This document shows, piece after piece, positions 25,836-33,171 of a stretch of DNA of 64,000 nt; position 1 is the stretch's first letter, and every line of letters begins with the position of its first letter. The translations under genes and the position numbers were made by a program. This DNA is from Nocardia sp. NBC_01329 (lineage in GTDB: Bacteria > Actinomycetota > Actinomycetes > Mycobacteriales > Mycobacteriaceae). The DNA is taken from the NCBI RefSeq assembly GCF_035956715.1, contig NZ_CP108381.1, forward strand, positions 558,001 to 622,000, in the 5' to 3' direction. The notes under the pieces were generated by a model. The model was given only the letters and a program-made list of their open reading frames with translations. It made no database searches and was not told where the DNA came from.

Positions 25836-27136
25836 TGCTTTCGCCTGATCTGTTCATCTTCGGTGGCTCGGCGGCCGTGACCGCCTACACCATGTGGCGC
25901 TGGCGTCGCCTCGACGGTGTCACCGACCCTGCCTCGTCCGACGAAACCGCCGGTGTTCCGGTGGAACTGGGCCCGGCGGCCTCGATCGTCACCAATTCCG
26001 CACAGCTGGCCCTGATGTGGCCTGCCCTGGGCCTCGGCTCCTGGGAGACCGGATACCCGAACATCACGGCGGCGACGTTGACCGATGCCGGGATGCTGGT
26101 GGAAGTCCAGATGCTGGGCGGACAGTCGTTGCAGCATTGGGCAGCCGACGCCACCCGCGAAGCCCTGGCCGCCTACTTCGCCGTTCCCGAAGTCCGGGTG
26201 ACCAGTCCGTCTCCGGGGTTTGTGCACCTGGAACTGCGCACCGTCGACACCCTTGCCGACTCGTCCCCGGTCACTGGCTTGCTGGCCTATGGGGTGGATC
26301 TGGAAGCTGTGCCGATCGGGGTGACCGAGGACCACGACCTGTGGCGGCTGAGGGTCATGTACTCCCACATCCTCATCGCCGGTGCTACGGAGTCGGGCAA
26401 AGGCAGCGTGTTGTGGTCGATCGTGAACGGTCTCGGTCCCGCGATCAAGGCCGGACTGGTGGACATCCTGTTGGGTGACCCGAAGGGCGGCATGGAGTTC
26501 GGTGCCGGTGAAGACCGGTTGTGGACCGATTTCCAGTGGACCGCCGACGGCATCATCGGCATGCTCAAAACCGCTGAGGCCGAGATGCAAGAGCGTGCGG
26601 CCCGGTTCAAAGCCGCTGGTATCCGCAAATTCACACCCAGTGCCGAGGAACCGTTGAAGGTCGTCGTCATCGACGAGTACGCGGCGTTGTCGGCGTTCGC
26701 GACCCGCGAGCAGGTGGCTGAGGGGTTGCGGCTGCTCGGCTTGATCCTCACCCAGGGGCGTGCGGTCGGCTACAGCGTGATCGTCGCGGTGCAGGACCCG
26801 TCGAAGGAGAACATGCCCAACCGGCAACTGTTCTCGACCCGGATCGGTCTGCGCTTCGCCGAACCAGCCCAAACGACCATGGTCCACGGCCAAGGTGCCA
26901 AGGATCGCGGTGCGCGCTGCCACGAGATCCCCACCACCACACCCGGTGTCGCCTACGTCGGGCAAGACGGCTCCAAGGATTTCCAGCGGGTCCGTGCCTT
27001 CTGGGTCTCCGACGACGACATCACCCGCATCGTCGACACCTATTCCCCGGCACAGCCCGACCTGTCCCCACAGGGCGACTACAGCGGGTTCGACCCCGAC
27101 GATTTCGGCGACGAACTCGACCCGATCGCGGCATGA
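25835..27136 (+). CDS. FtsK/SpoIIIE-type DNA translocase (TraB-like)
   Basis: 433 aa from the ATG at 25835. One N-terminal membrane segment (LFIFGGSAAVTAYTMW), then a domain with MLVEVQMLGGQSLQHW, then the motor: Walker A GATESGKGS around residue 185 and Walker B VVVIDEYAAL. GYSVIVAVQDPSKENMPNRQL and TRIGLRFAEPAQT match FtsK-like pumps. In AICEs one such hexameric ATPase moves double-stranded DNA to the recipient. The protein is short and has only one membrane segment and no obvious FtsK-gamma-like winged helix at the C-terminus, where an acidic tail ends it. Confidence 0.9.
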   Translation: MLSPDLFIFGGSAAVTAYTMWRWRRLDGVTDPASSDETAGVPVELGPAASIVTNSAQLALMWPALGLGSWETGYPNITAATLTDAGMLVEVQMLGGQSLQHWAADATREALAAYFAVPEVRVTSPSPGFVHLELRTVDTLADSSPVTGLLAYGVDLEAVPIGVTEDHDLWRLRVMYSHILIAGATESGKGSVLWSIVNGLGPAIKAGLVDILLGDPKGGMEFGAGEDRLWTDFQWTADGIIGMLKTAEAEMQERAARFKAAGIRKFTPSAEEPLKVVVIDEYAALSAFATREQVAEGLRLLGLILTQGRAVGYSVIVAVQDPSKENMPNRQLFSTRIGLRFAEPAQTTMVHGQGAKDRGARCHEIPTTTPGVAYVGQDGSKDFQRVRAFWVSDDDITRIVDTYSPAQPDLSPQGDYSGFDPDDFGDELDPIAA

Positions 27137-27174
27137 ATCCGCGACCCACCTCATACCGCGAACGGAGAAAACCC

Positions 27175-27378
27175 ATGACCCGCAACACGATCCCCGCCCC
27201 CACTATGGCTGCCGATGTGATCGACCTGGCCGCTCGCCGCCGCTGCGCTCTCGAACGCGCCGGACACGACCCCATCTCCGTCGCTGTGGGCATGCTCGCC
27301 GACACCGGAGAAATCCCGGGCTGGGACTTCACCACCTACCACGACAACGGCGACGACGGTTCGGGGTGGGCGGCATGA
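27175..27378 (+). CDS. Small AICE protein of unknown function
   Basis: 67 aa from the ATG at 27175, which has GGAG 8 bp upstream. An alternative ATG at 27133 overlaps the translocase stop and would add 14 residues. The sequence has a short helix (VIDLAARRRCALERAGHD) and an acidic end. The stop overlaps the next start. No family recognised. Confidence 0.6.
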   Translation: MTRNTIPAPTMAADVIDLAARRRCALERAGHDPISVAVGMLADTGEIPGWDFTTYHDNGDDGSGWAA

Positions 27379-27704
27379 GCGAGCCAGTCCGTAGCTACTG
27401 GAAACCAGGTCAGGGCATGGACTTCGGCCGGGTCACCGTCTCAGCTGATCGTGGCCGCCTCCGTGATACCGGAGAGGTCTTCGCCAGCCTCCAACACGGT
27501 CCCAACGGTCAGGACCTGGTGCAGGTGACCGTGCACAAAGAGTCACAGTTCACCGCAATCCTCCAACTGACCATGACCGTTGACGACGCCATCGCTGTGC
27601 TCGGTGCAGTACAGGGTGTCCTCCACGATGCCTTCGACCAGGCCGGGCAGTCTCCCCGCCGCGCTGCACCGGTACGGATCGACGGATCGGGGCAAGCGGC
27701 ATGA
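27375..27704 (+). CDS. Hypothetical AICE protein
   Basis: 109 aa; ATG at 27375 overlaps the previous stop as ATGA, and its stop overlaps the next start likewise. Beta-rich middle (DFGRVTVSADRGRLRDTGEVFASL, LVQVTVHKESQ) followed by a helix (VDDAIAVLGAVQGVLHDAFDQ). It resembles in layout the 83-aa protein at 24641. Function unknown. Confidence 0.65.
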   Translation: MSEPVRSYWKPGQGMDFGRVTVSADRGRLRDTGEVFASLQHGPNGQDLVQVTVHKESQFTAILQLTMTVDDAIAVLGAVQGVLHDAFDQAGQSPRRAAPVRIDGSGQAA

Positions 27705-27862
27705 CCGGCACACCGGCCACCGACGAGCCGAACGAACGTCTCCACTTCGTCGTGCACGCCACCGACCACACCCCCCGCAAACAGCCCCGCCGGGTTCGGA
27801 AGAACCTGCACGAACCCTGCCCCGACCAACTCGATTTGTTCGATCCGGAGAACCTGTCATGA
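27701..27862 (+). CDS. 53-residue AICE protein
   Basis: Starts at the ATG at 27701, which overlaps the previous TGA, and ends in TGA at 27860-27862, overlapping the next ATG. The product begins MTGTPATDEPNERLHF, is basic in the middle (RKQPRRVRKN) and ends acidic. Supported by position in an unbroken chain of ATGA overlaps and by codon use, not by homology. Confidence 0.55.
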   Translation: MTGTPATDEPNERLHFVVHATDHTPRKQPRRVRKNLHEPCPDQLDLFDPENLS

Positions 27863-28533
27863 ACTTCACGACCACGCTCACCACCGGTTCGACCACGGCC
27901 ACCGTCACCACCGGCCCCCGGAACCGCCGTGACCCGTTCGACCTACTCGGCCTCGCCGTCCTCAACACCGGCTGGTACCTGATCATCGGCGCCGGGGTCG
28001 CTGTCCACTGGGCGATCCTCTTCCCGCCGATCTCCCTCCCACTCGCCCTCGCGATCACCGCCGGTGTGCTGGTCGGCTTGCCCTCCGGGATCGCAATCGG
28101 GGTCGCGTTCACGGCCGTGCTGCTGCTGTGGCGCAAAACCCGCCCGGACATGTTCGACCGGTGGATCACCGACCGTGCCCGGACCCGGTTCCTCACTTGG
28201 TGGCGGTATCGCCGCAACTGGGCCCGGCTGATGAAAGCCTGCCGCCTCGCCATGACCTACGAAACCGGCACCGCCACACCGAAACTCCTGGCCGTCGGTA
28301 TCGGTGACGGCACCGACCGAGTGCAGCTGCGGATGCTGGAAGGCCAGTCGCCGGCCGACTACGAGATGCGTACCGAGACCATCGCCCACGCGTTCAACGC
28401 CGAGCAATGCCACGCCTCGATCATCGGCCCCGCCACCGTCGAACTCCGCTTCCGCCACGGTGACGCCCTCGCTGACACAGTGCTCGCACCTCGGGTGGAT
28501 CAGTGGACCAAGCTGGAAGGACACCCCGCCTGA
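27859..28533 (+). CDS. Membrane protein with TraB-type membrane-proximal domain (Spd-like)
   Basis: 224 aa from the ATG at 27859. Two close helices (about residues 33-90) are followed by a basic stretch (RKTRPDMFDRW, RTRFLTWWRYRRNW) and a soluble domain with PKLLAVGIGDGTDRVQLRMLEGQSPADY. The last motif has the same form as MLVEVQMLGGQSLQHW in the translocase at 25835. It is the domain normally found between membrane helices and motor in Tra proteins, here on a separate membrane-anchored protein without a motor. Confidence 0.75.
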   Translation: MNFTTTLTTGSTTATVTTGPRNRRDPFDLLGLAVLNTGWYLIIGAGVAVHWAILFPPISLPLALAITAGVLVGLPSGIAIGVAFTAVLLLWRKTRPDMFDRWITDRARTRFLTWWRYRRNWARLMKACRLAMTYETGTATPKLLAVGIGDGTDRVQLRMLEGQSPADYEMRTETIAHAFNAEQCHASIIGPATVELRFRHGDALADTVLAPRVDQWTKLEGHPA

Positions 28534-30239
28534 TGGACACCACCACGGCCTCGACCGAAAGCGGGGTCGTCCCGGTCCGGCAGACAGCCGCCCAGCGTCG
28601 TAGCCTGCCGGACTTCCGGGATGTCGCCCACGAACTCGCCCAGCAGGAACACATCTGTGTCCGCCCGATACCGATGCTGGCCTACGACCCCAAAACCGTC
28701 ACCGAGCAGTACGTCGCGGCTCCGTGTAAGTCCACGATTGCCTCGGTGTGCCCGGCCTGCGCCGACAAAGCCCGGTTCCTGCGGATCACCCAATGCCGCG
28801 AGGGCTGGCATCTCGACCACGAACCCGACACCGACAAGACCGACCCCACCGAACACCAAACCGCGCTGCTGGCCGCCCGTTCGGACCTGTTCGACACCTA
28901 CCAGCAAGCCAAAGCAGACGGCGACGCCGACATGATGTCCGGTATCCGGGAAGTCGTCGCCGATCTCGATGCGGAGATGAAAGAGTCCGGGTTCCGGGGA
29001 CGTCTGCCCGCTCTCGACACCGAGCCCAAAGCCCGGCGTACTCGGTCCACGCGCCGCCGCCAGGATGTCCCGAACCTGCCACGGTTGAAGGTCGAGAAAA
29101 CCACGGTTGGCCGCACCTACGCCGACGGGCATCAACCCTCGATGTTCATCACCCTCACGATGCCCTCTTACGGCGCCATCAACCGAGACGGCGCGGTCAA
29201 CGACAAAGGCGAAACAGTCGGCGACGGTTCACCGGTCAACCCGAACAACTACGACTACCAGCGTGCCGCCCACGATGTCGTCCACTTCTCGGCGTTGGTC
29301 GACCGATGGATCCAGAACCTCCGCCGCGCGGTCGGCTGGAACATCCAGTACTACGGCACCGTCGAACCCCAGAAACGCGGCGCACCCCACCTGCACATCC
29401 TGATCCGAGGCACCGTGCCCCGCGACATCATCCGCCAGGTCACCGCCGCGACCTACCGCAACATCTGGTGGCCCCCGCACGACCGCGACAGCGAGACCTA
29501 CCCCGGCGACATCGTCCCGACCTGGAACCCGACCCGGATGACCTTCGTACACCCCGACACCGGTTCCCCGCTGCTGGACTTCGACGACGTGCAAAACCTC
29601 CTCGACGACGTCGACGACCTCGAACCCGCGCACGTAGTCCGGTTCGGGGAACAGATGGACCGCGCAGACATCCGTGGCCATGTCCCGGGCCGCAAAGCCG
29701 ATCGCGCGATCGGGTATGTGACGAAATACCTCACAAAGTCCATCGCCGAAGTCCTCGACACAGACTCCGACCGCACTCGCCGGCACTACAACCGGCTCCA
29801 CGCCGAACTCCAGCACACCCCCTGCTCGAAACGCTGCCCGATCTGGCTGCGCTACGGCGTCGTCCCCAAAGGGGCATCCGAGAAAACGATCCCCGGCCGC
29901 TGCAAAGGCAAAGCACACCGCCGCGACACCCTCGGCCTGCCCGGACGCCGAGTCCTGGTCTCCCGGCAGTGGTCGAACAAGACCCTCCCGGATCACAAGG
30001 CCGACCGCGCCGAATTTGTTCGGCAACTCCTCGCCTCGGTGGGGATCGTCAAACCCGACACCTCACATTTGAAGCTCTCGATCGTCCGGCCCGGCGACCG
30101 CTCGGCACCGCCCCGGGATCACCTGATCATGTCGGCGATTGCCCAGCGCAAAACCTGGCGTGCCGAGTACACCCGCGCACTGCTCGCGGCCGGTCCACCA
30201 GCACTCCAAGAATATTCGGCAATCGCGGAAGCAGCATGA
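28533..30239 (+). CDS. RepSA-type rolling-circle replication initiator
   Basis: 568 aa from the ATG at 28533, overlapping the previous stop. A Cys-rich putative zinc site is at about residues 65-80 (CKSTIASVCPAC). The metal-binding HUH motif PHLHILIRG and the tyrosine motif GYVTKYLTKSI (Y..K) are both present, as in RepSA of pSAM2 and other actinomycete Rep proteins. It nicks the double-strand origin, which in pSAM2-like elements lies in or near the rep gene. A second Cys-rich part (CSKRCPIWLRYG) is near residue 433. Regulated by Pra by analogy. Confidence 0.92.
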   Translation: MDTTTASTESGVVPVRQTAAQRRSLPDFRDVAHELAQQEHICVRPIPMLAYDPKTVTEQYVAAPCKSTIASVCPACADKARFLRITQCREGWHLDHEPDTDKTDPTEHQTALLAARSDLFDTYQQAKADGDADMMSGIREVVADLDAEMKESGFRGRLPALDTEPKARRTRSTRRRQDVPNLPRLKVEKTTVGRTYADGHQPSMFITLTMPSYGAINRDGAVNDKGETVGDGSPVNPNNYDYQRAAHDVVHFSALVDRWIQNLRRAVGWNIQYYGTVEPQKRGAPHLHILIRGTVPRDIIRQVTAATYRNIWWPPHDRDSETYPGDIVPTWNPTRMTFVHPDTGSPLLDFDDVQNLLDDVDDLEPAHVVRFGEQMDRADIRGHVPGRKADRAIGYVTKYLTKSIAEVLDTDSDRTRRHYNRLHAELQHTPCSKRCPIWLRYGVVPKGASEKTIPGRCKGKAHRRDTLGLPGRRVLVSRQWSNKTLPDHKADRAEFVRQLLASVGIVKPDTSHLKLSIVRPGDRSAPPRDHLIMSAIAQRKTWRAEYTRALLAAGPPALQEYSAIAEAA

Positions 30240-30249
30240 GAGGGCGATC

Positions 30250-30441
30250 ATGATGAACCTGCCAGAAGATCGGCTGTGGACGGTGGAGGAAGCGGCCTAC
30301 TTCCTGAATGTCCCGGTTAAGACGTTGTATCAGTGGAAGTGGCTGGGGCAGGGGCCTCCGGTCCGAAAGATGGGCCGTCACCTGCGATACAACCCGGTGA
30401 CGGTTCGGGCATGGGCTGAGCCGGAAGCGCAGGCGGCCTGA
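30250..30441 (+). CDS. xis: Excisionase, MerR-type winged helix
   Basis: 63 aa. The helix-turn-helix pattern LWTVEEAAYFLNVPVKTLYQW, followed by GPPVRKMGRHLRYNPVTVRAW, is typical of AICE excisionases. It starts 10 bp after the rep stop, and its stop overlaps the int start. It is required with Int for excision. Confidence 0.93.
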   Translation: MMNLPEDRLWTVEEAAYFLNVPVKTLYQWKWLGQGPPVRKMGRHLRYNPVTVRAWAEPEAQAA

Positions 30442-31703
30442 TGGGGCACGTCGAGGATCGTTGGCAGCGGCCGAAACGGGATGAGGACGACAACATCATC
30501 CTGAACAGCCGAGGCAAGCCGGTGATGGAGAAGACGGAGCTCTACGGTCGTGGGATGCGCTACAGGGTGCGCTACATCCCCCCTGGGGGTTTCGAGCGGT
30601 CGAAGTCATTTCCGGATCGGCAACGGAAGCGCGCGGACGACTTCCTGATCGAGGTCGAATCGGATAAGCGCGAGGGCAAGTACATCGACCCGCGTTCATC
30701 CAAGAAGACGTTCCGGCAACAAGCCGAGAGCTGGGTTCGTGCTCAGTCGGCCGACCCCGCAACCCGGGAAGCGTTGCGTAGTCGGCTCGAATCGCGGATC
30801 TATCCAGTGTTCGGTGATCTCCCGGTTGGCCGTATCGCGGCATCGACCATTCGCGACTGGGTGAGCGCTCTCGAAGAACGGAAGTACGCCGACAATTACA
30901 AGGCGGTGCTGTTCGACGTCGTGGCTGGTGTGCTGGAGACGGCCGTGGATGATCGGCTGATTCGGGAGAACCCGTGCCGCGCAAAAACGGTTCGCCGGCC
31001 GGTTCGTCGTAGCCCGAAGGTCGAGATCTGGCCCGATGAACGCGTCGCCCTGGTTCGTCGTGGTGTGACCGTGGTCGGTGACCGGTATTCGGTGGTGGTG
31101 CCGATTGGGATCGGGCTGGGCCTCCGGCAAGGTGAGGTGCTCGGACTTTCTCCGGACGATATCGATCGCGAGGCGATGACCGTGCATGTGCGGCGTCAGG
31201 TGAAGTACGTCAAGGGCACGCTGATGTTCGCTCTACCGAAGCGGGAAAAGACCAGGTACGCCCCGCTGTCGCGGACACTGCTCGATGTGATCGATAGCCA
31301 CCTGAAGCGGTTCCCGGCTCAGCCGGTCACTCTGCCTTGGGGCTCGGCAACTGGCGAGTTGGCGACTGCTCGCCTGCTGATCGTCAAAGCCGATGGTAGG
31401 GCGTTGAGCGGTGACCTGTTCAACAAGATCGTCTGGAAACCGGCATTCGGCAAAGCGGATTTGGCCTACCGGAATCGGACCGACGGTATGCACGCTATGC
31501 GACACCTGTACGCGTCCAAGTTGCTCGGGCGTGGGGTGAGTGTCAAGGAGCTGGCTGACTACCTGGGACACGAGGATCCGGGATTCACGCTCCGGGTCTA
31601 TACCCACCTGCTCCCGTCCAGTCACGAGCGGGCGCGCCAGGCCGTCGATGATGCCGCCGGCCTATGGGAGCTCCCCGCGGCTGACGGCCTACAGGCGGCC
31701 TGA
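30441..31703 (+). CDS. int: Tyrosine integrase of the conjugative element
   Basis: 420 aa, ATG overlapping the xis stop. SAM-like core-binding domain (about residues 100-190), then the catalytic domain: first Arg in GLGLRQGEVLGL, HAMRHLYASKLL (HxxR), and LGHEDPGFTLRVYTHLL with the nucleophile Tyr. All residues of the active site are present. The gene ends 98 bp before attR. It should recombine the 3' end of the acyl-CoA dehydrogenase gene, an unusual target since most AICE integrases use tRNA genes. Confidence 0.94.
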   Translation: MGHVEDRWQRPKRDEDDNIILNSRGKPVMEKTELYGRGMRYRVRYIPPGGFERSKSFPDRQRKRADDFLIEVESDKREGKYIDPRSSKKTFRQQAESWVRAQSADPATREALRSRLESRIYPVFGDLPVGRIAASTIRDWVSALEERKYADNYKAVLFDVVAGVLETAVDDRLIRENPCRAKTVRRPVRRSPKVEIWPDERVALVRRGVTVVGDRYSVVVPIGIGLGLRQGEVLGLSPDDIDREAMTVHVRRQVKYVKGTLMFALPKREKTRYAPLSRTLLDVIDSHLKRFPAQPVTLPWGSATGELATARLLIVKADGRALSGDLFNKIVWKPAFGKADLAYRNRTDGMHAMRHLYASKLLGRGVSVKELADYLGHEDPGFTLRVYTHLLPSSHERARQAVDDAAGLWELPAADGLQAA

Positions 31704-31742
31704 GAGCTGATACAGGTGGTGAGTGCTCCCGCTGCAAACACG

Positions 31743-31780
31743 AAACCGGTCCGAGTCATTGTGGCGACTCGGACCGGTTT
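31743..31780. terminator. Element-borne terminator for the dehydrogenase gene and int
   Basis: AAACCGGTCCGAGTC (31743-31757) pairs perfectly with GACTCGGACCGGTTT (31766-31780). It sits between the int stop and the stop of the convergent dehydrogenase gene. It shares CGAAACCGGT at the outside and the following GCGTGT with the original host hairpin at 21796-21834, but its inner stem differs. Confidence 0.75.
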
Positions 31781-31796
31781 TGCGTGTCTGACCTGC

Positions 31797-33017
31797 CTAT
31801 TTCAGTTCGGCGCTGGTCTTGCCCAGGACCCGGCGGGCCACGATCAGCTGCTGGATCTGCTGGGTGCCTTCGAAGATGTCGAGGATCTTGGCGTCGCGAC
31901 CCCACTTCTCCAGCAGCAGTCGCTGCGAGTACCCGACCGCGCCGGCGAGTTCGACGGACTTCAGCGTCACATCGGTACCGGTGCGGCCCGCCTTCGCCTT
32001 GGACATCGACGCCTCGAGTGAATTGGGCTTCTTGTTGTCGGCCATCCAGGCTGCCCGCAGCGCCAGCAGATAGGCCGATTCGTAGTCGGCCTCCATTCGC
32101 AGGAATTCCGCCGCCGCGGCGTGCTGATTGTTGGCCGGGGTGTCATAGGAGATCCCGATGCCCGCGTCGGTGAGGATTGCCCGCAGTTCCTCGAGCGCGG
32201 CGCGGGTGACCCCGATGGCCATGGCCGCGACCATGGGCCGGGTGTTGTCGAAGGTCTGCATGACCCCGGCGAAGCCCTTCTCCACGTTCACTTCCGGGCT
32301 GCCGAGAATATTGTCTTTCGGGATCCGGCAGTCCTGCAGCAGCAGCACCGCGGTGTCGGAAGCCTTGATACCGAGTTTGTGCTCGAGCCGGGCCACCGAC
32401 AGGCCGGGGGCATCGCGCGGGACCACGAACGATTTGATGGCAGCGCGGCCGAGGCTGCGGTCCACCGAGGCCCAGACCACGATATGGGTGGAGCGCTGAC
32501 CGGCGGTGACGAAGATCTTCTCGCCGTTGAGCACCCATTCGTCACCGTCGAGGACGGCCGTGGTGGTGACCGCGGCCGAATCGGAGCCGAAGCTGGGTTC
32601 GGTGATCGCCATCGAGGCCCACACCTTGCCGAAACGTTTCAGCTGCTCATCGGTGGCTACCGCGGCGATGGCGGCATTGCCCAGGCCCTGATATGGGATG
32701 GACAGCATCAGCCCGACATCGCCCCAGGAGGTTTCCAGGGCGTTGAGCAGCGCGGACATATTGCCGCCGTTGGCGTTGAGGAGCACAGCGGTGCTGGGCG
32801 CCTCATCGTCGGAGCGGCCCCCGCTGGCGCCGCTGATCTTCTGCGTACCGGAATCGCTGAGGCCGTCGACCATGGCGGCCATGGTGTCGAGCTCTACCGG
32901 GTACTCGTGCTCGCCGAGATCGTATTTGCGCGAGATAGGACGGAAGATCTGCGAGGCCACCTGGTGCGCCTGATTGGCACTGGCCCGCAGCTTCTTGGGA
33001 AGTTCGAGATTGATCAT
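31797..33017 (-). CDS. Acyl-CoA dehydrogenase 1 (attachment-site gene)
   Basis: 406 aa from the ATG at 33017 with AGGAGA 6 bp upstream. Motifs of the family: MAITEPSFGSDSAAVTTTAVLDGDEWVLNGEKIFVT (substrate/FAD region), GIKASDTAVLLLQDCRIP and the C-terminal DIFEGTQQIQQLIVARRVLG, where the Glu of FEGT is at the position of the catalytic base in many members. It introduces the alpha-beta double bond into an acyl-CoA with FAD. It is the second gene after a TetR-type double operator and follows another dehydrogenase by 154 bp. Its last 89 bp are the att site of the conjugative element. Confidence 0.93.
   Translation of the reverse strand: MINLELPKKLRASANQAHQVASQIFRPISRKYDLGEHEYPVELDTMAAMVDGLSDSGTQKISGASGGRSDDEAPSTAVLLNANGGNMSALLNALETSWGDVGLMLSIPYQGLGNAAIAAVATDEQLKRFGKVWASMAITEPSFGSDSAAVTTTAVLDGDEWVLNGEKIFVTAGQRSTHIVVWASVDRSLGRAAIKSFVVPRDAPGLSVARLEHKLGIKASDTAVLLLQDCRIPKDNILGSPEVNVEKGFAGVMQTFDNTRPMVAAMAIGVTRAALEELRAILTDAGIGISYDTPANNQHAAAAEFLRMEADYESAYLLALRAAWMADNKKPNSLEASMSKAKAGRTGTDVTLKSVELAGAVGYSQRLLLEKWGRDAKILDIFEGTQQIQQLIVARRVLGKTSAELK
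31801..31889. repeat. attR: 89-bp repeat inside the intact dehydrogenase gene
   Basis: Identical to 21854-21942. On this side the repeat is continuous with the full dehydrogenase gene, and the bases just outside (from the element) give the final codons AAA TAG in place of the host AAG TAA. The protein is unchanged. Confidence 0.95.
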
Positions 33018-33171
33018 GAGAATCTCCTGGCGATGAACCGGCAAGTTGTTCGGAGGTGGGTGGTCCACCCAGAGTGTTCGGGTCTCGGCCGGATGTTCAG
33101 CTCGTCCGACTGACGGTCACTGTTTTTGTTCGGGGCGGGCCCCGAACCCGCGACGCCGAAGGCGGCGCCGA

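Larger units (their letters stand above)
21854..31889. mobile_element. Integrated conjugative element of the AICE (pSAM2-like) type
   Basis: The limits are a perfect 89-bp direct repeat (21854-21942 and 31801-31889), so the excised circle would be 9,947 bp. Gene order from left: kinase and GntR-kinase (minus strand), then on the plus strand a Pra-like activator, small genes, DUF2637 protein, FtsK/TraB-type translocase, Spd-like proteins, RepSA-type initiator, Xis and Int next to attR. This is the standard module set of actinomycete integrative and conjugative elements: replication by rolling circle and transfer of double-stranded DNA by one FtsK-like pump. The att site is the 3' end of an acyl-CoA dehydrogenase gene, not a tRNA gene. 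Confidence 0.93.
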
